Positions 48,611 to 61,470 of a stretch of DNA of 64,000 nucleotides are shown in pieces. The stretch covers positions 21,452,001 through 21,516,000 of the forward strand of contig CM114272.1 of the NCBI GenBank assembly GCA_050084515.1, read 5' to 3'. This stretch comes from Blasia pusilla. Lineage: Eukaryota; Marchantiophyta; Marchantiopsida; Blasiales. The translations under genes and the position numbers were made by a program. The notes under the pieces were generated by a model. The model ran no database searches, was not told the origin of the DNA, and saw only the letters and a list, made by a program, of their open reading frames with translations. Position 1 is the stretch's first letter. The number at the start of each line of letters is the position of its first letter.

Positions 48611-50122
48611 TCACCTGTTGCCTATAATGGGGCTCGGCAATTGGTTCCATTGCCATCCCACGGTTCCTCTTTGATCACCGACTAGCTCTCGATCTTTGTC
48701 CGCAGCCCATTTCCGACGAGACCCGTGGCTCCGAAACTCCTCCAAATATTCAGCTACTTGACTTATGGTAGGTCTTTTTTCCATCTCCAGATCACAGCAC
48801 CACACGGCGACCTGCAACATCGTCTCCAGCATGCCAAATGATTGACCATCTACCTTCCGAGGTCTCCTGATCAAAGCGCAGGGATTTCCACTCTTGGCCC
48901 GAGAAGTAACCAAATCAGCAAGGGATCTCTCAGGACGTCTGCTAGAATCCCACACTTTCAAATGCGTGACGAGCTCCATGAGCACCACACCAAAACCATA
49001 CACATCGGTCTTCTCATCCAGCACTCCAGTGTGCTCATAAACAGGATCTGTGTAACCTCGTGAGTACGAAATCGGCGAGGTGTGCTTATCGGACTCGTTC
49101 TTGATCCTAACTGCAAGCCCCAAGTCATTCAGCTTTGCATTCCAATCGGAATCCAGGAGCACGTTGGTCGAACGGACATCCCTGTGATAAATTGGACAAG
49201 GGCCTTTGGAATGAAGCTGCACAAGAGCATTGGCGACGTCGATTGCTATGGACAGTCTCGTCCTGGGGTGGTGCACCAAGTACTCTCCATACACACCCTC
49301 CAAGTGGTGCCGCAAATTGCCGGCGTTCATGAACTCCAGCACAAGGAGTGGATTCTTGATGTTCGTGCAGTACCCCTTGAGATGCACGACATTGGGGTGT
49401 GAGTCATGTCCAATGTCTCGATAAAGATCGACTTCGCCCAGCAACTTCTTTAATGAGTCTACCCTCACACCCTTGAGTTTCTTAACGGCGACCACTTCGT
49501 CGTTGGGCAATCTGCCTCTGAAAACGTCTCCAACTGAGCCTTGGCCCACCCAATTGTGGCTTGAAAAGGATTCGGTGGCTCTTTCCAACTCGCCATACGA
49601 ATACCAAGTGATGACGATATTTGCTTTCTTTACAGTTTCTCTGTACCATAGCTCGAAATCTTCAGCTGCAGGCCCCAGAATGTCAATTCAACATGAGTGC
49701 AAATCAGCAGCTTCGAGAGGTTTCTCTTCAAGTGAATGCACATGTAACGGGATGTGCTGGTAAGACGGCTGAGGAACACTAATCGAGAGACAAACAATGA
49801 ACTATAACTCACCTCCAGCGATCCTGTGATTTTTGAAGTAACCATCAATGAAGCTCTCCCACGTCTTGTGCAACTGGAGAGAGGGGAGGTGAAATCTCGT
49901 CTTGACGTAGTCTTGGAGAAGCTGTTTGGTGAGATCAGGTGAGAAGCCGAACTGGATAGCCCACAGCGACCACAATGTCAGGAAGTTTAGGGCTGATGAC
50001 TTTTCTTCCCAGCCATTATACGCAGGGACTTGGATGTCCCCTTTCTGCGCTCTCGGAATCAGATGCAGTCCCGAAGTAGGCATATCCTTGCGGACACCTT
50101 CACTCAGAGCATATCGTGGCAT
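48611..50122 (-). CDS. Gag-like domain fused to receptor-like cytoplasmic kinase, gene B
   Basis: Exon 1 is 49813-50122 (donor GAG|GTGAGT) and exon 2 48611-49665 (acceptor CTGCAG); the intron is 147 bp and the phase-1 junction gives Ala104. The product is 454 residues. The N-terminal domain (1-103) has VPAYNGWEEKSSAL, LWSLWAIQFGFSPDL and TWESFIDGYFK, homologous to genes A and C. A short linker WYRETVKK parallels WYRREYEK of gene A. The kinase keeps GQGSVGDVFRG, Lys165 in VAVKK, the alpha-C Glu181, HRDVRSTN (264-271; normally HRDVKxxN), DLG (284-286, F to L), GYTDPVY and DVYGFGVVLMELV. This is the most complete kinase of the trio. The C-terminus extends about 45 residues past the kinase fold (basic SHGSRRKWAADKDREL). 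The ATG at 50122 is chosen because upstream in-frame codons start with TTG only. Confidence 0.78.
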
Positions 50123-51552
50123 GGCTGCCAAATCACTAAAGCGTAAATGTCCCGCCTGACACGATCGTTGACAGTCTTTCCAGCGCTACTCCAGAAAACA
50201 TAAAACCACAGGTATCACACTTATGATGTCCCTGGAAGAGAAGGTCGTCGGGAAGGATCGTATTGATTGATACCATAAAGCGATCACAAGCCCAGCAATG
50301 TTCATGTCACGACGAACACTCTGCGCACTCATGCGACGTATTGGAAAATGGGTAATCGAAGAACCATATCTCGAGTACCCCACAAAGTTCCGATGTTCCG
50401 GACATCCTTCTGAGTCCTCACTGCCTTCCAAACACATGGAAAGGATTCGACACCCGCAAACGCCTGGAGGAATAAGCGCACCAGAGCCCGTGGGTGCACT
50501 CCACACACTAAATCACAAGCTCCGGCTCCCGGCGCTGCCGCTTACTACGAGTGCAATGATTCCTATCCGAACATCAAGAAAATAGGTACCCGATGCCTTT
50601 GTGCCTCGACCTTCCTCATCCATTGACAACCCCCGCCGAAATCAACCCTGATTCAACCGTATTGCAACACCCGATGAAACAAACAGACAACGACCCCCAC
50701 ACCGGAAGTGGAAATCAGCCACCAAGCCCCATGGTTGCGAAGGGCATCCCAAAATACCCAGCTCGGTGCGAAGGGAACCTCACAAGGTGCAGTTATTTCA
50801 GATCGCACACGCATTCTGAAGGGGTGGTCGTAAGAAAACTTCTTGAAGGGAAGGGAACATCGCTCCTTATGGCACTCCTGTACGACATGTCCTCCAAGTC
50901 ACTGAAGCCAATAGACGCAAAAGAAAAGAAAGAGAAGTGGTGTACGAGAACGATCAGTTTACGCAGTGCGATCGAAAGGTGAAATTATTTTGCGCGAGGG
51001 AGACTTGCTGGGCTCTTTTAGCTAAGAGCACCGAACAGTCGCTGTGATTTGATATCTGGCGCTTCAGCGGTGGTCAAGGTTTTGGTAGCTCTTTGGCCTT
51101 AGTGGAGATGGGGTACGATATGAGAAGGAGGGACCAAGGGATGCATCGAATCCTCCAATGAAATGTGCTCCATTTCTCGGGCTTCTTTGACTTGTGAAAT
51201 GCCTGGGGCTTTCGTGGGGTTTCGAAGGTGCATGCTCTGTAGAAGGCAGCTCGGCCTTTAGAAGCCGCATTTCAACTCATTGGCTGGAGTTTCACTTGAT
51301 TACGCTGGGCTAAAGTGCACAATCAATTGTGTTCTCAATCGTTAGAGTCCATCTCCTCAACGAATCAGTTCTGCGGATCGCTAAAAATTGTCCCTGAGCT
51401 GCCGGTGGCTGCGTAAAGCCATGGAGACCGCACCAGGCACCGATGCAGGCCACATCGCTGGTTGAATAATTTGTAGCTCATAGTCGCACTAGCGCAATTC
51501 ACGAATGATTCAATTGCAGTGGGGTTTTCCCAAGGACACTGACACTCGTTGC
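50123..51552. other. Divergent intergenic region between kinase genes B and C
   Basis: Genes B and C are head-to-head across 1.4 kb. The frame at 50593-50982 shows no domain. No promoter motif could be assigned with confidence. Confidence 0.4.
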
Positions 51553-53407
51553 ATGGGAGAGCGCTTCGCTATATGCGACGCTGTGCGGTTCAAAATCAAC
51601 AAGAGTTTGAACCGATGTGTTTATCCGAGAGCCACCGAAGATGATGCTGTGGTGCCAGTTCTCAATGGCGAAGAGCACAAATCGAAGGCTGAACTATGGA
51701 CGCGAACTTTTTTCTCCTGGGCAATGCAAGAGCACTTGTCCGACGATCAAGCTCTCCTGGTGGCTCTGGAGCATTTGGTCGGAAGAGCGTATTTGTGGGG
51801 ACGAAAGTTCAGCTCCGGCGCCACCTTGGAGGAATTTCTGTACGCTCTGTGTAAGGAATTTAGAGCTTTCGCCGGCGATGACGATGGACTTCAATCCCCT
51901 CGTCCCCACGCAGACAAAGTGGTGCCGCACATCAAGAACGCGTTCACTCAAGTGAGCCTCGCTTCTCTTTCTCACGTCCTCCTCCATGAATCAGATTCAG
52001 GGACTAAGCGCGAGCCATGCGGGTCGTGTTTCCAAACGTAGCCTTCACAACCACCGCTTGCGCATGGTAGTCTTGCACTCCGCGTTCAAATCCAGGAGAG
52101 ATTTGTGACGGATCAGCAGGAGTTTGTTTTATCAATGTCCGGGAGAGCGCATATTTAGGGACCACGTGCTCTGCTCTAAACTCTTCAAGAGCTCAAGAGC
52201 AGGGACAATCAACTCTGTCTGTGCGAATGAAGTACCAGTGGTCGTATCCTACAGAAAAGTTAAGCGCTCAAATGAAGCCATGAACTGTCATGAAGACTCG
52301 GATCCTTTCACGGCTCCACTAGAGAGAGTCACGGGTGTTGTGGCGATCTTCTAGAGCAAGGAATGTAGAGCAATGATGTCCTCCTGAACTTAGAGAATGG
52401 AAAGGAGTCACACCGCTGTTGTTTGCATCTAACTGAACGCATACATGCGGTGATTGACCGCCGACCATTCCAAACAGATGCAAGAGACAACTTGCGTGCG
52501 ATTCTCCTACAGAGAATTGGCGTATGCCACCAACATCTTTTCGAGCAACAATCTAATCGGAGAGAGTGACATCGGTTCGATCTACCAAGGTCGACTGGCA
52601 GACAAAAGGCTTGTGGCCATAAGAAGACTCAAAACGGTTGACAATGAAAATTTCGAAAAGCTTAAAGAGGAAGTGAGGAACCTCTCACACATATGTCACC
52701 GGAACCTGAACAGACTACTGGGGTGTTGCCTTGAGCCAGATGAGCCATTGCTAGTCTTCGAGTTTGAAGAAAAAGGCAACCTAGCGCAACATCTCCATAG
52801 AGAGAAGGGGGAATTTCTGGACTGGGAAACTCGCTTCTCCATCGCCCTTGAAACGGCCGACGGGTTGCTACACCTGCACCACACTTGCAAGCCACCTTTG
52901 TACCACAGGAACCTAAAATCATCCAACGTTCTTCTGGACGAGGACCTGAGACCGAAAATCACCGACTTCGGAATCTCCAGATCTATGTTCGTGAAAGACT
53001 ACTCAGCGCTCCCGGAAGGTAGAATTGGTTACATCGATCCTAGCTACGCCCAAACCTATCGGTTTACTGAGAAGGCTGACGTCTACAGCTTTGGGGTAAT
53101 TCTCCTAGAGCTCGTATCCAGCAAGAAGGTGGTAGACTTCGGCAGACCGACGGGAGAGATTACTCTGGCCGCCCTAGCATTGGCCAAGAAAAAAAGCGGC
53201 TACAACGCCTTCAAGGATTTCCTTGACCCAAACCTCAAGAAATTTGGAAAGGCCTGTTCTGCAACGATTCATGAAGTGGCCCAACTGGCAGCGAAATGCA
53301 TAGCGCTGGATTTGGATGCTAGGCCTGCCATGAAGGAGGTTGCAGATCAACTCCGCATGATCCAAGACAGGGACATCATCAGAAGGACGAGAGGAGAAGA
53401 CGACTGA
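51553..53407 (+). CDS. Gag-like domain fused to receptor-like pseudokinase, gene C
   Basis: Exon 1 is 51553-51951 (donor CAA|GTGAGC) and exon 2 52478-53407 (acceptor AAACAG); both phases are 0 and the product is 442 residues. An in-frame ATG at 51505 would add 16 residues, but the alignment with genes A and B favours 51553. The N-terminal domain has VPVLNGEEHKSKAELWTR, FFSWAMQEHLSDDQALLVAL and GRAYLWGRKF followed by a TLEEF block. The kinase fold is complete (FSYRELAYATNIF, HICHRNLNRLLGCC, DFG at 296-298, GYIDPSYAQTYRFTEK, DVYSFGVILLELV, ARPAMKEV), but key residues are lost. The glycine loop is GESDIGSIY, the beta3 Lys is Arg182 (VAIRR), and HRD is HRN (276-278). Loss of both Lys and catalytic Asp makes it a pseudokinase, probably a scaffold or decoy. 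Confidence 0.78.
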
Positions 53408-54156
53408 TTCACCAACCAAAATAACGACTTAGATATATCCTGCAAGTGTTAATCGTCTCAGACAATCAGTACCCTTCTCAACAAGCTTTCTCGTCCATGA
53501 AACTATCCACTAACGAGCCCCAACGGCTCCATCCAGCAAGCTCCGCATGATGGTCAGGAGAGACGTACAAAATTTTGATTAAGCTGAGAACAAATTCAAG
53601 ATACAGTGCCAGATGATGGCAGGGTTTCGTCAATACTTGAATTACCCATTGCATTCAGCTTCTCTGTGTTCAAAGTTTTACAAGTTTTACAGATCACCGT
53701 CAGCAATCAATTTGCTACGACATAAGTAGTCAGATGTAGTGTCCAGCAGGACTGTCCAAGATCGAAGTACAAATATGTAATCGGGAAATATAGCAGTGTA
53801 TCATATATGAAATACGACATCCATGTTCCAGTGTCCTCACATTCATATAGCTGCACAACTCTTTTTACTAGTGGTGCTAATGATAATTACAGTCGCTATA
53901 CCCATGAGTCCTATCAACTTTGGAGTGGTTCATCGCATTGACTACCAATCTGTAAAGGAAAATGCAACTCCAGAAGACCAAAGAATAAAGACTACTGTTA
54001 GGCACTTTTGATTGATTATCTACATCGCAATTGTGAACTCTGATATGTTACATAAATACGAAGCTGAAAAGCTGCAATACTGCTCTTTCCTGCAGTGCTA
54101 ATGGTAGATCAGGCAGTTGTCGCCTTCCCCATTGAACTTGGCCAGGAGCTCATGTA
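53408..54156. other. 3' flank region between convergent genes
   Basis: Lies between the stop of kinase gene C and the stop of the DUF4864 gene, which converge. It probably holds both 3' UTRs; the frame at 53823-54011 is not supported. Confidence 0.4.
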
Positions 54157-57100
54157 TCACTCGTCCCGACGCACTGCATCTGTCATCCAGCAAGATGCAT
54201 ATGGCCCTTCATTCTGAAAGAAACAAAAAATTTGAAGTTTACAAGTCATTTATATTCCTTCAGGACTTAACTAGATGTTTAAGCATATCACTTGTACTCT
54301 AGCCTCCCTGGAGTTTAGCTCATCTGACAAACTCTTATTGTGATTCTCAAACACCCACACACCACATGTCATATGAAGAGAACAAAACAGCTCCACCTCC
54401 TCAATAATCGTCAGAGCACTAGTGGGTCATACATTTCAGCAATTGAGATTGATATGGTGATTCCAGTTGGCATACAAGACTGAACAAATACAACTAGAGC
54501 CATCATATTTTAAGGGCATAATGATCGCCGATACAAAAAAAATTTAAGTATTTCTCAGCCTAGTTTTCCAACCATTACAAAAAATGCTGTGGACTTCGAA
54601 GTTTCACAACCAAGGGAACTTGTTAGGTCGCTTGCACACACCTGACGTGACAAAGACCAGAGGAAGGTGGCTTTGTTTCCCGTACTCCCCACAATGACGA
54701 CTCGCTGCGCAAGGAAACATTAAAGGATCACTGTTTCAGAGGATATCTAGAACCGGACTGTGTGCTTCTCCAAACTTTCAAGTGAGATGAAGTTCAGAAT
54801 ATGAAAAGAAATTCGTTCTAACCTGCTGGAATCTATCAGAGCTGATTGTCATAGTGCTCAAAACCTCTGCACTAACATGGCCTATCATCACCTGCAAGAA
54901 GGAAGTCAGAGGCAAAATGTTAAGTTTTGTAACACTCGCCGTGGTTAGAGCTAAATTAAACCTAAATAGGAAACAAACATGAAGCCAAAAAGATATCAAT
55001 AACAATAGGATACCCCAAATACATAATGCAACGGAAAGACCAAATTGTACTTGCAACACATAACAGCAAATGAAGACCGATCTTTCAGACGAAAGCCAGA
55101 AGGTAGTATGGCTGTAGCCTATAAATTCTGATGCTATAATACACTCTGAGGAACATCATGAAATTCATCATAACGAAACAAAACTCTACACACCAGTCAG
55201 GTTACAACGACATGTCAATTGATTCAGACCCTTTTCAAAACAAAATCATGGGGAGTCGGAAGGAAAATCTTGGACTGCACATTTGCTCTTCTAGACTCAG
55301 CACAGTGAATGCGTTAAATCCCCAAGTTTATTTTCTCTACGCATGTAAGCTCTGCATTTAACTCACAAATAGTTTCTAAATATACCAAATTCAAAACCAT
55401 GTCCTAGTGTTTGTGAGTAACATCTGACAAATAGGTTACTCAGTGTACTCTGGGATAATGGTAGGACTCACATTGTAGGCCCTGCCCTCCAGCATTTCAG
55501 AAAACCGCGAAAGGGGACCAGTTCGTGCTTTATTATTTGGTGACGCAAATTCGAATCTGCAATGGAGAAATTAATGGCTCTTGAGCACGCTCAGACCACT
55601 GATACTAGACTAGTAGTAATGACTAGATGTAGCCTATCCTCAGTGACTAGGGTATTAATATCACTTGGAAATCTTGAGAATATACAAGTTTTACAGTAAG
55701 AATGAACTCAAAAAGATTTTTTTTCAGCAAGAATACTGCTGAGGCACAGAATTACTAACACAGTGGCAAGATCTTTCTCTCTTAACGCCTTCAGCTGCGC
55801 TTGAACTACATCAGCAGGATGTACCTGGGAATAACACAATTCTCAGCGTCAACAATAAATTAGCCCCTAACATGCAGGATAATATTTGCAAATTATGTAA
55901 ACAAAGAATTCCGTGTACAGGATAAAGAAAGGCCGGATAAACTGTCAGAGCTCTGAGAGCTGGGTTACGTGTGCATATTTGATAATCACGACTATCCACC
56001 TGGGCGTGCATCTCTTTGTACTTCTGTTCCCGACTTAGCTTGAAAATGAAAGGTTTGCAACTTAAGTAAATGAACTACCTGAAAACACTATGTCAGCACA
56101 TATGTGGTGAGCCAGAGTTACAGGGAGTGGCTGTCCCAAGTTGACGTACACTGCTTCATGTAGGGCCCCATGCGGAAGACACACAGGGATTGTTCCCAGA
56201 AATATTTGAAATTGATCAGAAAGATCGACCCACAAATACCAAGAATTAAACCGTGGTTCAACACGACTCTTTTGATGAGACTGTTTGTTCTCATAAACTT
56301 GAGATCTTAGTGAAGACACACATGATAAACACACACCTCTGGATGTGGATTTGTCGGCGTCGGCTGTTCTCCACCCCTGCATGAAAAGTAATTTTTTAGC
56401 AACCTGTCTTTATACATGTTCCAACAGTAGTCATCCACTCATAATTGATGAATCCTCAGCCTTTGAAGTCCAGATAATAGAATGACAGATGTCGGAAGGA
56501 GGTATGAGATATCAAAAATTGTTTAAAACGGCATATTACAAGTCTTAGATTTCCTTGCATCATTAGTTTTCTCAAATCAGCCTTGGTTCAGACAACATGT
56601 ACGTATACACATAAGATCGAGCAATGATTTTGTATATTGACAACGTACTACGAACACAATCAGTTTTAGTTGTGGCTGTCATTAGTTCAGCCTTCAGTGC
56701 CTTTACAATACAGATTTCAGATTTTCTTGAACCCCGTAACCACGTGTGACATGCGAATGTCTCAGGTGTTCCACTAACATTTGCCATGCGTCAATTCTCC
56801 AAAAAACAGCGGCAGATCATTTCGAAAGTTGTAGTTCAAAGCATGATGTTGAGCACCTCAGTTTCAAATTACTTGAAAGGTTCTGTGTCAGCTAGATTTA
56901 CACTATCTTGCTGAGCAAAGTTCAACCCCGATTAAGTTCTAATGGAAACAAGTGAGAACGCATTTGCTGGAAAAAGCTCGAGAAGTAGGGATTGGGGTCT
57001 TCAAAAAATAACGGCTAGTATGCAGGCAGTACAAGCTAAACACGTGTGAGTACCTCAAATCTCAAACCCGACATAATCTCCATCTACTGGGTGCAATTCA

Positions 57101-57688
57101 TCTTCTTCTTGATGCTTCCAGGTTTCCAAGTACGCACCCATTATGGCTGGGAAATGTCTGATCTGAATCGGCTGTAGCTGCAGCAATGATCGTCGTTTCT
57201 CGCCTTTCCATGGGACTCACTTTCCTCGCACACCTGTCCCTTTGTGTCCTAAGTAAATTCGATGTCGGCTGTCCAAGGTGCTTCCTTGTCGTACCCGAGA
57301 CAATGGTGGAACTGAGTGCCAAGGTGCCTTCATCTCTGGTGAGAAAGGCACCTTCGGTCCTGTAAGAACCCCTCCTCTGAGATATCTCGACACCTAAGAA
57401 GTGGCAATGAGCTGACACATTCGAAGGTTTTCCGTGTCCGACTGTCAAGTGAAACGAATTACTTCTGGTCACGGCTGCCGAAGGCAACAACCTCAAGGCA
57501 GCGCCGTGGTACTCGTCCCCAGCGCAACGAAACTCGTGAGCTCTGATAGGGATCCTAGCTCCGCTACAGGAGGGAAATGAAGCCGAATAACAAGCTTGAA
57601 AATGCCCATCCGGCCCGTGGCACTGATCAATCCTCGCCAAAGATACACTTCCCAGTACCGACAATACAACTATCCTATCGGTACTCAT
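54157..57688 (-). CDS. DUF4864 domain protein, eight exons, probably plastid-targeted
   Basis: Exons (all minus): 57138-57688, 56337-56376, 56000-56038, 55760-55824, 55472-55556, 54823-54891, 54642-54704 and 54157-54213. All junctions are GT-AG and phases agree, giving 322 residues. The conserved region reads NPHPELSREQKYKEMHAQ, VVQAQLKALREKDLATV, FEFASPNNKARTGPLSRF, SEMLEGRAYNVMIGH, VVIVGSTGNKATFLWSLSRQ and GPYASCWMTDAV. The QAQLxAL..D....FxFASPxN..xTGPLxRF signature is that of DUF4864, a family of unknown function found in plants and bacteria. The first 160 residues are poorly conserved and rich in Ser, Arg and Ala, suggesting a plastid transit peptide, with a possible mature start near MERRETTIIAAATADSDQ. 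The exact start and first junction (AATGG|GTGCGT) are less certain than the rest. It converges with kinase gene C. Confidence 0.72.
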
Positions 57689-58353
57689 GGCTTACTTTCC
57701 TGCTTGACACTTCAGAAAGATTCGGTGTTCACAGTGCAACCCGCATACAGCTACAAAGTGTTCAGCCCCTCAACATCAAATCACGACGAGGTGCAAAGAG
57801 GTGTGCGCGACTTGATAATTCCCGATGAGATGATGGCCCTGCGAACAAAGATACATAGATCTAGAAACAGAAGAGTACATCGATACAGATTACCTACTTG
57901 GTGAAGCAAAACACGCCACAACCTAAAAATACGAAATCGAATTCACATTCACTGCTGTGCCCCGAGTGTCAGATTGTCTGCTCACGAGAACTCTAACTGT
58001 TACCGAAAACAACCTTGAAAAGAGACTTTGGCATTAGGATTTCAGGACAATGGCCTGTAGCAAGACACTCACTAGTACGCCATCGGATGCAAATGCGGAA
58101 AAAACTGACTGCAATTCAATACAATTATGATCGTTAGCTTCTCCCACAGTCCCAGGCCGTGTAATCAAAGCAATAAACATCAGCCCTTCCCGTGTCCAGC
58201 TGCTTCGTCCTAACAAACACTTCGTCAATTGATACGTAGAAACCGTGCCTAAGCGCAGAGAAGGTTAATTCCCTACCCCACAGCCTTCTACACCATCACT
58301 AGGAAATCAGTTTGCGGGCAATCCCCTCTCTTGGGGACAATCAATCACCTCCA

Positions 58354-58488
<135 letters not shown>

Positions 58489-59160
58489 GCGCTAATTCAT
58501 GAAAGTGACCTTTAGCGCGCAATTCGCTAATAGCGGACGGCTCCCTGCCGTAAAACCGAAGACTCCCTCAGAGGAACGGGAAAGTACTGTCTAGCGGTCA
58601 ATTCTTCCCGAGGGGTTGGAAGTCTCTAACCGATCCCTCGAATTCGTGTCCAACCGGTACCTACTCTTCTCTGGTGGCGAACGGATTACGATTCCTGGCT
58701 AACATCGCACGGAAGCCACCTCAATTACGCCCATTGAAACAAACCTCCCGCAACCGGATCATTATTTTTCGGCTGAAGCACAAGCTCCTCCTTCTCTTAC
58801 CGTAATCGAAATTCGCCCCGCTCTGACGAGCCGTCGTCCAGGGAAACCACTACCACATCTCCCGAGGCCACCCAGCGTCAGGAAGAGGGCAGCAGCACTC
58901 GCCAATTCGCCACAATAGCTGACCTCACGCCTCCAAGAACTCTTGCGCGTCCTCCAAGTTCCACCTCCGACGAGAGTGGGTGACGACTGAGATCACCGAA
59001 CTGGCGAGTGCTCTTCACGCAGACGCAGCCGACTTCCCTCCCCGATTCCTCCAAACCAACGAACCAACCGACCAACTACCACCGGAAGTGACCGAATTGC
59101 CCACTCTCCAGTACTAGAGAGAATGGGTGCGCCTTTCCCCGGTGGAAGACGAAACCTTAA

Positions 59161-59182
59161 GACAGACAGACAGACAGACAGA
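59161..59182. repeat. (GACA)n microsatellite
   Basis: Five and a half perfect gaca units, running into gagag. Confidence 0.9.
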
Positions 59183-59629
59183 GAGCACTCTCGCGGGAGC
59201 AGCAGGGGGAAGGCAGCGAAGGAAGAAAGTGGGGGAAACTTGCTTGCGATCGGCGGCGATCCCCACCGTCCATGGGTGCCCGAACTCCCAAGGGAGCGCC
59301 CGTCTGGGCACGCACCGGAATCTATCGTACGGACAGCATAACAGGACCGGAACCGGCGGTCGTCCTCCACCACCGCTTCTCTGTAAATGTTAGGAATCTA
59401 TTTCTGCCCGAAATTCCTGTTACCTGAAAGACGCTGAACCCGTCCAATGAAAACACGGGATTCAAAGCATCGAGGCGTGTCACGCGGAGACCTCATGAAA
59501 AATCCGGAGGTCTCAGACGTCCTTCTCGTATATCTTACGGGTCTAATTCGAAAACATTAACCAATGCGGGGGTGGGGAGAAAGTAATTTTAGACCAAATA
59601 TCAAATATGTAGAATGTTTTAATTTACTA

Positions 59630-60170
59630 GCCCTGCCCGGTTAATGTTTAACTTTCTTTATTAATTCTCTTTAATTCAATATTTTTTTGAAAGTGAGGTG
59701 TGTCTACAATAAAGGAGGATGTCTACCCATGAGGAGGATTTCCTCAAATCCAGTCTTCTTTTCATTATATAGATAATTAAATTTTATTTTGGATTTTTTC
59801 AAAAAATCTTCTATTGAAAGAGAAATTATGAAACGGAAATTCTTACTTCAAGTTCTAACCAAGACTATGAAGAATCTTTCGATCAAAATTTAGAAAATGC
59901 CCCATTCCTTTCAATAATTTCAGCTTTCCATAAAAATTTAAATAATACCTCTTCCTCCCATAAGATAACATTCATTAATTAAATTTTTGGTTAATTTTAA
60001 TTAATGAAATAATTTACCTCCTCTATTCAAATTCATTCTTCCTGCCCAAAATATCAAGTGTGAAATAAGGGACAATATTGCAAGTTTGTTGTTATTTTGT
60101 CGTATTATTTCACTATTTTGTCTTATTATACATATAGGGTCTTCAATTATAATATAGATAATGATTTTAT
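59630..60170. repeat. Dispersed AT-rich repeat, copy of the 700-1350 sequence
   Basis: Shares with 700-1350 the ordered blocks ataacattcattaattaaattttt, attttaattaatgaaat, attcaaattcattcttcc, ttattttgtcgtatta, ttttgtcttattatac, tagggtc and taatatagata. Orientation is the same. A Helitron-derived or other non-autonomous origin is possible. Confidence 0.45.
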
Positions 60171-60511
60171 CAATAGTGGATGGTCATTTTAAATTAAATT
60201 TGAATGATTACGACTCCTACATGTATTCATTTTTTTTTCTAGCCATCTAGGCTATCCACGTGTCCTCTATACATATGTTTTAATTACTTTCTTCCCCACC
60301 CCTCTCAAAGGGCCACACATTGGTTTTATTGGTTGAAAGATTGAGCAGTCCTATTGGCTAAGAGGGTAAGGTGTCAACATGAGAGGTGTTTGAAAACCAC
60401 TATGCGGCCCCTTTTTTGGGTTTTGAGTTTTACGAGGGAGGAGTTCGGAAGGCTATAAATAATAGGCTATTGTGTATCGTATTAATGAAAAATTAATAAC
60501 AACACAGATTC

Positions 60512-60724
60512 TAACATCATATCGTTAAAAATTTATATCCTACGGTCTAGAAGCATGCATAATAACTTGCATTCTGTAAGTTCTGCACTTGAAATCGACT
60601 TCTTGTAGGGGCCGTAATAACATCGGATCGTTGAAAATTCATATCTTAGGGTCCAGAAGCATGCAGAATAACTTTCATTTTGCAAGCTCTGCACTTGGAA
60701 TCGACTTCTTGTAGGGGCCGTAAT
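60512..60724. repeat. Two-copy tandem duplication, about 107-bp unit
   Basis: Both units run from aacatc..atcgtt through agaagcatgcataa / agaagcatgcagaa to cttgtaggggccgtaat. They differ at about a dozen positions. Confidence 0.8.
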
Positions 60725-61470
60725 TAAAGGGACATTCTCCAATAATAATATATATGTATTCATATTTTTATTACTTTCTATAGATATTGCATGAGCCAAT
60801 GATGTAACTTGGTAATTCCTTGCATATCAATATTAGTTTCAGCCCAAGGCAACCCTACAAAAAAAATATTGAATCAATTGGGTCCCCTAGTTTTGAAGAA
60901 ATAAGAATTGGTTTCCCCCCTCCCCCTTTCCCCTCCTTGTACTTCCAACATGTTCCCTATCTTCTTTCATTCGTGGCCTATATTTCTACATTATATCAAA
61001 TACAATGGAAACCATTAAAACCCTCCCCCACCAAGCATATGTACCCAACACTCTCTTATTGTGCGGTGCCTTTGTGAGTAAAACATGGTCATCCGTAATC
61101 CCAAGCACAATTTCTTTCCATAGTTTGAAGCCCAATGCTATGTTCTTCTTTTTCACGCATCCCAATAGCCTAGAAGTGTATTAATATATATAGGTTGCCA
61201 ATTTCTTTTGTTTAGATAGGCCATCAAGTTTTAGTATCCGTGCTATACAAGATCTTATGAAGTGTGTTTTGGGCATACTCGTAGACTCCCACTAACATGG
61301 CACCATTCCCACCCAAAATTGCTACATGGACTGGCATATTTTGGATACCCACAAAAGAAATTTTGCTCATGGATATCCGACCCATCACAATCAGAGATTT
61401 GACTTATTAAAGCATAAGATTCGACACATGTTTACTCTTACTAAGGGCACACATTTTCAATCCAAATGCC
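60725..61470. other. AT-rich intergenic DNA, nothing recognised
   Basis: No gene. Confidence 0.35.

Noticed and set aside
50593-50982. 129-residue plus-strand frame between kinase genes B and C
   Set aside because: No domain and no similarity to the trio; could be UTR or spacer sequence.
59123-59393. Overlapping short frames in the GC-rich block
   Set aside because: They contain the GACA microsatellite and show no domain; more likely promoter or UTR sequence.
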